NCBI GenBank assembly: GCA_904502215.1
Contig: CAJGDQ010000008.1
Span: forward strand, 1 to 18,140
Source of the DNA: Clostridiaceae bacterium
GTDB taxonomy: Bacteria > Bacillota > Clostridia > Oscillospirales > Acutalibacteraceae
Direction of reading: 5' to 3'
DNA length: 18,140 nucleotides
Shown here: piece after piece, positions 1-6,858 of the stretch
Layout: each line of letters begins with the position of its first letter
How positions within the stretch are numbered: position 1 is the first letter of the stretch
Program-made: the position numbers and the translations under genes
The notes under the pieces: generated by a model
Databases searched by the model: none
What the model was told of the DNA's origin: nothing
The model's input: only the letters and a program-made list of their open reading frames with translations

Positions 1-1295
1 GTTGTTAAAACCGCAAGAATTTCATTCCATTTTGAAAGAGCGGAAATTCCATTTTCAAGAGGAGTTTCATCCTCTATGGGTGCTTCTTCGGGAAGCGGAA
101 TTTCTTCCTCTTCTTCAACAACCTCTGTTACAGGCTCGGCTTTTATAACAGGTTTTACAACACCCTTTTCTAAAGCGCTAACCCTTCTTTCAAGAGCGGT
201 TAAATCGTTTGATAACGATGGGTCGCACATCCTGATAACAGCCATCTCAAGAACACCTCGGCGATTGCCAGATTGCATTGATGGAAAGCTGTTTTGGATG
301 ATATTAAGAATAAACATTATGTCCCTAATGTCATATTCAGCGGCTTGTTTTTCAAGAGCACTCATTCTTGATGCTGAACAAACTATCGGCTTTTTATTGC
401 CTTTTACAGTTTTAACAATCATCAAATCTCTATAATGAGAAGAAAGCTCGGATAACAAACGAAGCATATCAACCGAGGAATTATGCAGCCTATCAATTAA
501 CATCAAAGCTTGCTCGGTGTTATGATTTTTAACGGCATCAGCCATCTCAAGAAGATAATCATTTCCTGCCATAGCGCAAACGCTCTCAACCGTTGCCTCA
601 TCAATATCCTTAGAGCTTGAAGCGCAAAGGTCTAAAATAGATAATGCATCACGCATTCCGCCATCGGCAGCCGAAGCGATTAGGGTTGCGGCATCGCTTG
701 AAACGGATAAACCCTCTTTTTCGGCAATATACTGAATACGTTCGCAAATTTTTTCATTATCAATTCTTCTAAAATCAAAACGCTGACAACGAGAAAGAAT
801 GGTTGCAGGAAGCTTATGAACTTCAGTTGTTGCTAAAATGAATATAACATGCTCAGGCGGTTCTTCAAGGGTTTTTAGAAGTGCATTAAATGCACCGATA
901 GACAACATATGAACCTCGTCTATAATAAAAACTCGATATTTAGAAGATGCAGGAGCAAAGCTCAGAAGGTCCCTAAGTTCTCTGATGTTATCAACACCGT
1001 TATTAGAAGCGGCATCTATTTCAACAATATCGGTGTTTTCACCGTTTGCAATAGCTAAGCAACCTTCACACTCTAAGCAAGGGTCCCTATCTTTTGGGTT
1101 AAGACAGTTAACCGCCTTTGCCAAAATTTTAGCACAGCTGGTTTTACCTGTTCCTCTGGTTCCCGTGAAAAGATAAGCATGAACCATTTTACCCTCGGAT
1201 AGTTCATTCTTAAGGGTTTCGGTTATATGCTCCTGACCTATAACATCGGAAAATGTTGTTGGGCGATATTTTCTATAAAGCGCCTGATAAGCCAT
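1..1295 (-). CDS. dnaX: DNA polymerase III subunit gamma/tau (partial, 3' end outside window)
   Basis: Clamp-loader ATPase of the replicative polymerase, which loads the beta sliding clamp onto primed DNA. I translated the minus strand from the ATG at 1295; 431 codons are visible. The AAA+ module is intact: Walker A GTRGTGKT at residues 45-52, a zinc-binding set C64, C73, C76 and C79, Walker B with DEVHM at about 126-130, the EEPPEHV segment at about 144-150, and sensor-1 ATTE followed by SRC at 168-170. Domain III follows, then an acidic linker (EEEEE, about residue 400), and the frame runs off the window in the variable C-terminal part. The start is backed by GAGGTG 6 bases upstream and by the conserved N-terminus MAYQALYRKYRP. 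It lies just downstream of the SRP RNA on the same strand, the order known from Bacillus. Whether short (gamma) and long (tau) forms both exist cannot be judged here. Confidence 0.97.
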   Translation of the reverse strand, partial: MAYQALYRKYRPTTFSDVIGQEHITETLKNELSEGKMVHAYLFTGTRGTGKTSCAKILAKAVNCLNPKDRDPCLECEGCLAIANGENTDIVEIDAASNNGVDNIRELRDLLSFAPASSKYRVFIIDEVHMLSIGAFNALLKTLEEPPEHVIFILATTEVHKLPATILSRCQRFDFRRIDNEKICERIQYIAEKEGLSVSSDAATLIASAADGGMRDALSILDLCASSSKDIDEATVESVCAMAGNDYLLEMADAVKNHNTEQALMLIDRLHNSSVDMLRLLSELSSHYRDLMIVKTVKGNKKPIVCSASRMSALEKQAAEYDIRDIMFILNIIQNSFPSMQSGNRRGVLEMAVIRMCDPSLSNDLTALERRVSALEKGVVKPVIKAEPVTEVVEEEEEIPLPEEAPIEDETPLENGISALSKWNEILAVLT

Positions 1296-1327
1296 TTTTT
1301 CACCTCAAAATTTAAAATAATAAAATT

Positions 1328-1463
1328 GCGTGCTTGAGTGCACGGATGAGCCGATTTACTGCAGCGCACAGAAAAAACTACTTAATGCTGCTCGGTTCCC
1401 CGCCTGACATGGTTCGTAGCATCCTATCGCACAGGACCCGCCCATCCGCACACTCAGGCACGC
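1328..1463 (-). ncRNA. ffs: Signal recognition particle RNA (small bacterial type, 4.5S-like)
   Basis: RNA scaffold of the signal recognition particle, which binds Ffh and targets nascent membrane proteins. Read on the minus strand, the domain IV core lies at 1387-1408: GTCAGG, a CGG/CCG stem closed by a GGAA tetraloop, then AGCAGC. That is the universal Ffh-binding hairpin. The usual TCC/GGA pairs above the internal loop are replaced by compensating CGG/CCG pairs. The ends form a 21-position stem (1328-1348 with 1443-1463) with one C-A mismatch and two G-U pairs. At about 136 nt there is no room for the Alu domain of the Bacillus-type long SRP RNA. The exact mature ends are inferred from the stem. 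Confidence 0.93.
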
Positions 1464-1482
1464 ACAAGCTATTTACCTAAAG

Positions 1483-1511
1483 ATTTTATCACAATATTTA
1501 AAATTTTACAA
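1483..1511 (-). promoter_or_regulatory. Sigma-A-type promoter for SRP RNA and dnaX
   Basis: On the minus strand, TTGTAA (1506-1511) is followed by a 17-base spacer and TAAAAT (1483-1488). Transcription would start near 1476, roughly 12 bases before the SRP RNA outer stem. No second promoter is evident between the SRP RNA and dnaX, so this one probably serves both. It is identified by consensus match only. Confidence 0.75.
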
Positions 1512-1519
1512 TAGTTATA

Positions 1520-1548
1520 TTGAAATTTTTTTATATTATTGTTATAAT
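1520..1548 (+). promoter_or_regulatory. Sigma-A-type promoter for the operon starting at 1638
   Basis: TTGAAA (1520-1525), a 17-base spacer and a perfect TATAAT (1543-1548). The predicted transcript begins near 1555 and has a leader of about 83 bases. It stands back to back with the SRP/dnaX promoter, with 8 bases between the two -35 boxes. Confidence 0.8.
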
Positions 1549-1565
1549 TATAGCAAATAAGATAT

Positions 1566-1620
1566 GATTTTGGTATTTAGTGCTTATGTTTCGGTAAAAA
1601 TAACATTAGCACCCAAAATC
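1566..1620 (+). promoter_or_regulatory. Structured 5' leader hairpin (possible cis-regulator)
   Basis: In the leader, GATTTTGG (1566-1573) pairs perfectly with CCAAAATC (1613-1620). Inside it GTGCT (1580-1584) pairs with AGCAC (1608-1612), and ATGTT (1586-1590) pairs with AACAT (1602-1606) around an 11-base loop. That gives 18 base pairs, with a one-sided 6-base bulge (1574-1579) and one T-T mismatch. The structure ends 6 bases before the GGAG ribosome binding site (1627-1630). No T-run follows, so it is not an intrinsic terminator. I do not recognise a riboswitch class; a stabilising 5' hairpin is an alternative. Confidence 0.5.
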
Positions 1621-1637
1621 AAAAAAGGAGAATTTTT

Positions 1638-2303
1638 ATGGAAAAAATCACTATTAAAAATTTATTTAACAATGTCAATCCTCTGGTTTCCCCTATTTTT
1701 GAAGGCATCAAATATCCTTTTGAAGCTCTTTCAAAAATCGGAGATTTTATTAAAGAAACCGGTGCTAAGTTAGACCCTGAAGTTTATGAAAATAAGGGTG
1801 AAAACATTTGGATTGCAAAATCGGCAAAAATCGCTCCTACAGCTTCCATAACCGGTCCTTGTATTATCGGAGAAAACACAGAAGTTCGCCAATGCGCTTT
1901 TATCAGAGGCAACGCTTTTGTTGGTAATTCTTGCGTTGTTGGTAACTCAACCGAGCTCAAAAATGTTCTTTTAATTGAAAAGGTTCAGGTGCCTCATTAT
2001 AACTATGTTGGCGATTCTATATTAGGCTTCGGCTCTCATATGGGCGCTGGCTCTATCACCTCAAATGTTAAGTCTGACAAGACATTGGTTACTGTTAAAA
2101 TTGGTGAAGAAAGAATTGAAACCGGTCTTAAGAAGTTTGGTGCAATTCTTGGCGATTTTGTTGAGGTTGGTTGCGGTTCAGTTCTGAATCCGGGAACTAT
2201 TATCGGCCAAAATTCCAACATTTATCCCCTTTCATCAGTTAGAGGCTTCGTTCCCTCGAACAGCATATTCAAAAATGCAAACGAGGTTGTTCAAAAAAGA
2301 TGA
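1638..2303 (+). CDS. GlmU-like left-handed beta-helix acyltransferase (no uridylyltransferase domain)
   Basis: A 221-residue hexapeptide-repeat protein matching the acetyltransferase half of GlmU, the enzyme that makes UDP-GlcNAc for peptidoglycan. The N-terminal nucleotidyltransferase domain is absent: the first ~55 residues are a helical-looking segment, followed by [LIV]-G-x4-type repeats (IIGEN, VVGNS, TIIGQN). Residues 119-130 (PH-YNYVGDS-ILG) and GAGSIT at about 136-141 line up with the GlmU active-site stretch, and H120 occupies the catalytic histidine position, so acyl transfer is plausible. Such proteins are often labelled UDP-GlcNAc pyrophosphorylase in Clostridia, which this one cannot be. 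The start has GGAG 7 bases upstream. The stop overlaps the next start (ATGA). The true acceptor sugar is unknown. Confidence 0.82.
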   Translation: MEKITIKNLFNNVNPLVSPIFEGIKYPFEALSKIGDFIKETGAKLDPEVYENKGENIWIAKSAKIAPTASITGPCIIGENTEVRQCAFIRGNAFVGNSCVVGNSTELKNVLLIEKVQVPHYNYVGDSILGFGSHMGAGSITSNVKSDKTLVTVKIGEERIETGLKKFGAILGDFVEVGCGSVLNPGTIIGQNSNIYPLSSVRGFVPSNSIFKNANEVVQKR

Positions 2304-2824
2304 TAATTGAAAAATGGGATATACTCGATGAGCAGGGATTGCCAACGGGTAAAACAACCCTTAGAGGCAAAAATCTCCTTAAAAACGGCGAATATCATCT
2401 TGTTGTTCATATTTGGATTATATCAGCTGACGGAAAGATACTTCTTCAAAAAAGAAGTGATAACAAGAGACTAATGCCGGGTGAATGGGCGGCAACCGGA
2501 GGCGCTGCCGTTGCCGGCGAAGATTCATTCGCTGCCGCAAGTAGAGAACTATATGAAGAGCTCGGCATAAAAAGAAGTCGAGATAAGATGCAACGTGCTT
2601 TCCGCTTAAAACGCAGAAACTCTCTTGTTGATGTTTGGTTCACTCAATTTGACTCTAATTCCGACCAACTAACTCTCCAAAAAGACGAGGTTGCCGAGGT
2701 TAAATGGGCAAATTTAGATGATTTGGAAAGTATGATTAAAGATGGCCGTTACCATAATTATGGTAATGAATACTTTAGCCGTGTTTTTGATAAAATAGAA
2801 AGCTTAAAAGGAGCTTATGTATGA
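2300..2824 (+). CDS. Nudix hydrolase
   Basis: A 174-residue hydrolase of nucleoside diphosphates linked to another moiety; the substrate cannot be read from sequence. The Nudix box is exact at residues 68-90: G68, five residues, E74, seven residues, then RELYEELGI (82-90), with E83, E86 and E87 as metal ligands. The N-terminus (EKWDILDEQG, then KNGEYHLVVHIWI) resembles the isopentenyl-diphosphate isomerase-like branch of Nudix proteins, common in Firmicutes. The gene overlaps its upstream neighbour by 4 bases and the downstream gene by 4 bases. It has no good Shine-Dalgarno of its own close by, so translational coupling is likely. Confidence 0.9.
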   Translation: MIIEKWDILDEQGLPTGKTTLRGKNLLKNGEYHLVVHIWIISADGKILLQKRSDNKRLMPGEWAATGGAAVAGEDSFAAASRELYEELGIKRSRDKMQRAFRLKRRNSLVDVWFTQFDSNSDQLTLQKDEVAEVKWANLDDLESMIKDGRYHNYGNEYFSRVFDKIESLKGAYV

Positions 2825-3663
2825 GCTTAAATATCAAAGGTAGCAGCTGCGCCAGGTGCAAAGCATATCTTTTCGAAGAGGATGATATTGTTTTTTGCCC
2901 CGTTTGCGGCGCTCCTCATCATAGGGAATGTTATAACGCAATAGGTCATTGCGCTCTTGAAGAATTTCACGGCACCGACCAAGAATATTCAAAAGTAAAA
3001 CAAGAACCCATTGAGGAAAAAGGGCCAAAAACCGAGCAAAAAAATATTTTTAATGAACAAAGATTTATCGGTTTCGATTTTTTGGGCGGCGTTCCTGCCG
3101 ATTATCAGTTTGAAAAAGATGTAACCGCTGAGGACTGCAAAAAATTCATTCTCGCCAATACCCACCGCTATATACCAAAATTCATCGGTCTTAATAAAAG
3201 AAACAAGGTTTCTTGGAATTGGGTAGCTTTTCTTTTTCCTTGCGGATGGACCCTATCAAGAAAAATGTATAAAAACGGAATTATTTCAGGAATTTTAATT
3301 CTTATATCTTCCCTTTTATCATTCCCTTTTAATCAAACTGTTATGGCGGCTATGCCTCAAGATAATATACCATATCCCGAATTAGTTTCAATAATTTTTG
3401 ATATGCTGCCCGAAATCAGCGGTTTATCCATAGCCTTAGCCTTTGCGGGCTTATTATTGGAGCTTGGAATCCGCATATATGCAGCTCTATTTTCAGATTA
3501 TAACTATAAAAAATTTGTTATTTCCTCAATTAAAAAAATCAAGAGCGAAAATGATGATATTGAATTTGAGTATCGCAAAAAAGGCGGTATTAACCCATTT
3601 TTAATAGTCATTGGAGAAATGACCATAAAATTCATAGGTAACTTTATCGTTAATCTTTTATAG
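2821..3663 (+). CDS. Membrane protein with N-terminal prokaryotic RING finger and DUF2628-like region
   Basis: 280 residues. The N-terminus carries a cross-brace set of metal ligands: C10, C13, C26, C29, H33/H34, C37, H43 and C44, fitting the prokaryotic RING finger family 1 (related to eukaryotic RING and FYVE-like zinc modules). A charged linker (51-75) leads to a GVP-containing segment and VSWNW (130-134) and RKMYK (147-151) motifs. These flank the first of about four hydrophobic segments (131-145, 153-170, 200-224, 257-280), as in DUF2628 proteins. The VSW...RKMYK pattern is shared with the next gene, so the two are paralogous in their membrane half. Function is unknown. RING folds suggest protein-protein contact, but ubiquitin ligase activity should not be assumed. 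ATGA overlap with the Nudix gene. Confidence 0.85.
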   Translation: MSLNIKGSSCARCKAYLFEEDDIVFCPVCGAPHHRECYNAIGHCALEEFHGTDQEYSKVKQEPIEEKGPKTEQKNIFNEQRFIGFDFLGGVPADYQFEKDVTAEDCKKFILANTHRYIPKFIGLNKRNKVSWNWVAFLFPCGWTLSRKMYKNGIISGILILISSLLSFPFNQTVMAAMPQDNIPYPELVSIIFDMLPEISGLSIALAFAGLLLELGIRIYAALFSDYNYKKFVISSIKKIKSENDDIEFEYRKKGGINPFLIVIGEMTIKFIGNFIVNLL

Positions 3664-3673
3664 GAGAAAAAAT

Positions 3674-4459
3674 ATGGATAATTATTGTAGTGTTTGCGGA
3701 ACATTAAACGAGCCTGAATATAAATATTGCAAAAACTGCGGTGCTAAGCTTGTTAATGATAATGAAAATGAAGCTTCCGAAAGTTCATCTAATAATACAT
3801 ATATCAATCCGGAAAAAATCATTGTTGATACCATTGATGGTGTTCCCAGTGAGGAAATGGCTATTTTTATTGGTAAAAAAGCCGTTGAAATTATGCCAAA
3901 GTTTTCAAAAATGGCTATTAGCAACTCTAAAGTTTCTTGGTGTTGGCCTGCAGCTTTGCTCGGTATATTTTTTGGTCCTATCGGCTCAGCTTTATGGTTT
4001 TTCTATCGCAAAATGTATAAACCCGCCGTTATTTTAACCTTAATCGGCAGCCTTTTAACCATTTTAACAAGTATTCTCACCTTTAACACAACCTCTTCGG
4101 CTTTTGACCTATTTGCAGAGGCTTTTACAAACGGAAAATTCGATGAGGCTATCAACAGTCTGGCCAATGCCGACCTATCAACCACTATTTTTGATATGTT
4201 AGCATCTGCAATTTCGGATATTTCAAGCTTTTTGAGCTTCCTTTTGTGCGGTCTTTTTGGTTATAACACATATAAAAACCATTGTGTTTCAAAAATCAAT
4301 TCTTATAAAACTTATCAGGGCGACCAAAGATATTACCGTTTAGGACTAGCTTCCATCGGTGGAGTTTCGGGCGGTATGCTAGCAGTTGGTATTATTATAA
4401 TGATTGGAATTGAAAATATAACCTCTATCACTACTGCAATTGCAGCAATGCTAATTTAA
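3674..4459 (+). CDS. Zinc-ribbon membrane protein, DUF2628-like
   Basis: 261 residues. A short zinc ribbon at the N-terminus uses C5, C8, C19 and C22 (CSVCG...CKNCG). A serine/asparagine-rich linker is followed by a GVP segment (56-58), VSWCW (87-91) and YRKMYK (111-116). About four membrane segments lie at 89-108, 117-137, 172-197 and 224-247. It shares the membrane module with the preceding gene but swaps the RING finger for a ribbon. The ribosome binding site TAGGAG overlaps the upstream stop codon, giving a tightly linked pair. The role is unknown; the zinc domains are predicted to face the cytoplasm, by inference from the reducing environment needed for Cys4 sites. Confidence 0.85.
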   Translation: MDNYCSVCGTLNEPEYKYCKNCGAKLVNDNENEASESSSNNTYINPEKIIVDTIDGVPSEEMAIFIGKKAVEIMPKFSKMAISNSKVSWCWPAALLGIFFGPIGSALWFFYRKMYKPAVILTLIGSLLTILTSILTFNTTSSAFDLFAEAFTNGKFDEAINSLANADLSTTIFDMLASAISDISSFLSFLLCGLFGYNTYKNHCVSKINSYKTYQGDQRYYRLGLASIGGVSGGMLAVGIIIMIGIENITSITTAIAAMLI

Positions 4460-4470
4460 CGGTGGGATAT

Positions 4471-5151
4471 ATGAATCAATATACTTCTCTATTTCTTGAC
4501 ATTGATAACACCCTACTTGATTTTTATAAAGCAGAAGCTGTTGCTGTTAAAAGGGTTTTGGAACAGTATTCCCTCCCCTCAGACAATGAAGCAATCAAAC
4601 TATACTCAAATATAAATAAAAATTATTGGGAAGCCTTTGAACGAGGAGAAATACCAAAAAGTGCAATATTTGAGGGTAGATTTAAAACCTTGCTTGAGCA
4701 TTTCGGCGAACAAAGAAATACTGCCGATATTTCTAAAGATTACTGTTCAAATCTATCCGAGGGCTATTTTAAAATGGATGGCGCTGATGAGATTTTAACC
4801 TATTTAAAAAATAAAGGCTATAAGCTCTATGCCACTACTAACGGTCTTGCTTCAACACAGTTTAAAAGAATTAAAAATTCAGGACTTGAGGCTTATTTTG
4901 ATAAAATATTTATATCTGAAGACGCCGGACATCAAAAGCCTGAAAAAGAATATTTTGATTATGTTATCAACAATATCGAAGAAAAAGATAAGCAAAAAAT
5001 GCTCATTGTTGGAGATAGCCAAAGCTCAGATATTTTAGGCGGTATAAACTCAGAAATTGATACTTGTTGGTTTAATCCAAATAACGATACCGCTAAATAT
5101 GAAAGTAAATACACAATTTTTAGTCTTGAAGAAATTAAAAATATTCTATAA
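4471..5151 (+). CDS. HAD hydrolase of the YjjG type (pyrimidine 5'-nucleotidase-like)
   Basis: 226 residues. All four HAD motifs are present: FLDIDNTLLDF with nucleophile D10 and acid/base D12, TTNG (motif II), the lysine in HQKPEKEYF (motif III), and IVGDSQSSDILGG (motif IV). The helical cap between motifs I and II and the overall length fit the YjjG/YfnB group, whose E. coli member dephosphorylates noncanonical pyrimidine nucleotides. Substrate here is inferred. A GTG at 4462 would add three residues, but the GGTGGG at 4461-4466 is better used as the ribosome binding site for the ATG at 4471. It is the last gene of the operon, running straight into a terminator. Confidence 0.88.
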   Translation: MNQYTSLFLDIDNTLLDFYKAEAVAVKRVLEQYSLPSDNEAIKLYSNINKNYWEAFERGEIPKSAIFEGRFKTLLEHFGEQRNTADISKDYCSNLSEGYFKMDGADEILTYLKNKGYKLYATTNGLASTQFKRIKNSGLEAYFDKIFISEDAGHQKPEKEYFDYVINNIEEKDKQKMLIVGDSQSSDILGGINSEIDTCWFNPNNDTAKYESKYTIFSLEEIKNIL

Positions 5152-5180
5152 AAAAACGCTCCAAAAAAGGAGCGTTTTTT
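5151..5180. terminator. Bidirectional intrinsic terminator between convergent genes
   Basis: A perfect 12-base inverted repeat (AAAAAACGCTCC / GGAGCGTTTTTT) around a 6-base A loop. Read either way it gives a CGCTCC/GGAGCG stem followed by a run of six T. It begins at the last base of the HAD stop codon and reaches into the stop codon of the convergent ABC transporter gene. Confidence 0.93.
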
Positions 5181-6858
5181 ACTTTTTAATTTCAGTTTTT
5201 TTATTTTCAATATGTATAATACTATCGCAAACCTTAAGACTTGTGTTCCTATGAGTAACAAAAATAACCGTTTTATCACTGAGGTTTTTGATATTTCCTA
5301 AAACCTTGGTTTCGGTTTCTTCATCAAGCGCCGAGGTTGCTTCATCAAGAAGCAAAACGGGTGCATTGGTAAGTAAAGCTCGAGCTATTGAAATTCTTTG
5401 AATTTGGCCTTCCGATAAACCGCCTCCCCTTTCGGTTAAAAGGGTTTCAAAGCCATCGGGCAAAGAATTTATAAAATCATATATCTCTGCAGTTTTGCAA
5501 GCTGTAACAACCTTTTCAAAAGGCACTGTTTCATCACAAAGGGTTATATTTTCAAGTATCGTTCCCGAAAGCACCATATTACCCTGAGGAACATAAGCAA
5601 AAAGTCCTCTCATTGAGGTATCCAATTTGATGGTATCATTAACCTTTATCTCACCTGAAAGTGTTGGGAAAAGACCTAAAATTATCTTGAAGATGGTGCT
5701 TTTTCCGCTTCCTGATTCGCCTGTTATAGCGGTGATTTTTCCATTTTCAATATTAAAACTGCAGTTTTGGAGAACATTATCCTCATCATATGCAAAGGAA
5801 ACATTTCTAAATTCAAGCCCTTTAAACTGAGCTTTAATCACATCAAGCTCCGCATTTGCCATAGGCGGTTTATCCTCTTCACCCTGCTCAATTTCCATAA
5901 GTCTTTCGGCAGAAGCTATAGAGGAATAATACTGCGGAATAATACCCGAAACATTTTGAAGAGGTGTTCTCAATTGCTGAACTAACTGCAGAAAAGCAGT
6001 TAACATACCGTATGTAACAGTTCCACCTGCAATACCTAAAGCACCCCAAAGCAGCAACGCATAGTAACCAACAGTAAAGAATGAATACATTCCAAGATGG
6101 GTTAATATTGAAATACCGCTTCTCTTCATCTTATAGTGATAATTCTTCTTCATAAACTGCTTAAGCTTTCTGGAAAAAGCATTTTCACCCTCAAAGGTTT
6201 TAACAACCAAAAGGTTTTCAAAGCATTCTTGAATAAAAGAACGGGTTTGACCCTCGGTTTCCTGACATTTCTTATGAAGCTCTTTATATTTTTTGTTAAC
6301 GATTCTGCCAACACCGGGAATCGCAACACCAAACACTAAAACAAATAACGCAATCCGATAATCAAGAATAACCAAGGCCGAAACACCGGCTATAACCTTT
6401 GCAATGGTTGAAACAACATTTGGTATTATGTTAACCACACTGCTAACTATCAAATCGGTATCAGAGGTGAAACGGTTAAGCAAATCTCCCGAATGATAAG
6501 CGCTAACCTTAGCAAATTTCTTGCGGCTCAAAGACACAAACAAATGGCTTCTGAGGGCTATAGTTAGCTTTGCATTTGTATAAGTTTTCAGCAAAGAATT
6601 ACAGCCGCTTAGAATTATTTGGAGTATTATAACGCCCAAAAGAGCAATGCCATAAAACCTCAGACTTCCCGAGCTTTCACCCGTTGCAACATCTATAACA
6701 CTCTTTGAAAGCAAGGCTAAAAGAATGGTGCTGGCCGAAATAAAAGCCGAGAGTAAAGAAATCAAAGCCACCATCGGCAAATATCTTTTAGAGCGCCTAT
6801 ATATCCATTTAAGAGCCACAAGATTATTTTCTTTTTTATTATTCTTTAACAATCCCAT
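5179..6858 (-). CDS. ABC exporter, fused permease and ATPase (PqqD-associated)
   Basis: A 559-residue half-transporter. Residues 25-320 form an exporter-type membrane domain with about six helices (29-56, 67-88, 140-160, 165-185, 253-275, 280-305). The ATPase follows: Walker A TGESGSGKST (379-388), Q-loop at Q425, signature LSEGQ (481-485) in place of LSGGQ, Walker B VLLLDE (501-506), D-loop SALD, and H-loop histidine H536. There is no N-terminal C39 peptidase, so it would not trim a leader peptide itself. It probably works as a homodimer, exporting an unknown substrate. Its start overlaps the 3' end of the upstream PqqD-like gene by 20 bases, indicating coupled translation. The stop codon lies in the shared terminator. 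Confidence 0.93.
   Translation of the reverse strand: MGLLKNNKKENNLVALKWIYRRSKRYLPMVALISLLSAFISASTILLALLSKSVIDVATGESSGSLRFYGIALLGVIILQIILSGCNSLLKTYTNAKLTIALRSHLFVSLSRKKFAKVSAYHSGDLLNRFTSDTDLIVSSVVNIIPNVVSTIAKVIAGVSALVILDYRIALFVLVFGVAIPGVGRIVNKKYKELHKKCQETEGQTRSFIQECFENLLVVKTFEGENAFSRKLKQFMKKNYHYKMKRSGISILTHLGMYSFFTVGYYALLLWGALGIAGGTVTYGMLTAFLQLVQQLRTPLQNVSGIIPQYYSSIASAERLMEIEQGEEDKPPMANAELDVIKAQFKGLEFRNVSFAYDEDNVLQNCSFNIENGKITAITGESGSGKSTIFKIILGLFPTLSGEIKVNDTIKLDTSMRGLFAYVPQGNMVLSGTILENITLCDETVPFEKVVTACKTAEIYDFINSLPDGFETLLTERGGGLSEGQIQRISIARALLTNAPVLLLDEATSALDEETETKVLGNIKNLSDKTVIFVTHRNTSLKVCDSIIHIENKKTEIKK

Noticed and set aside
390..396. Slippery-type heptamer T-AAA-AAG, in frame in dnaX, as a possible gamma/tau frameshift site
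   Set aside because: It falls at codons 301-302, inside domain III. A -1 shift would stop within about 13 codons, giving a product too short to be a gamma-like clamp loader subunit. The first base is not A.
1296..1637. tRNA gene in the long intergenic region
   Set aside because: The only structured RNA pattern is the SRP RNA; no cloverleaf or TTCGAATC-like T-loop was found.
2821..3663. Reading the RING finger as evidence of a bacterial ubiquitin-like pathway
   Set aside because: No E1-, E2- or ubiquitin-like genes are nearby, and RING folds alone do not imply ligase activity.
4462..4470. GTG start for the HAD phosphatase
   Set aside because: No ribosome binding site precedes it, while GGTGGG overlapping it is well placed for the ATG at 4471.
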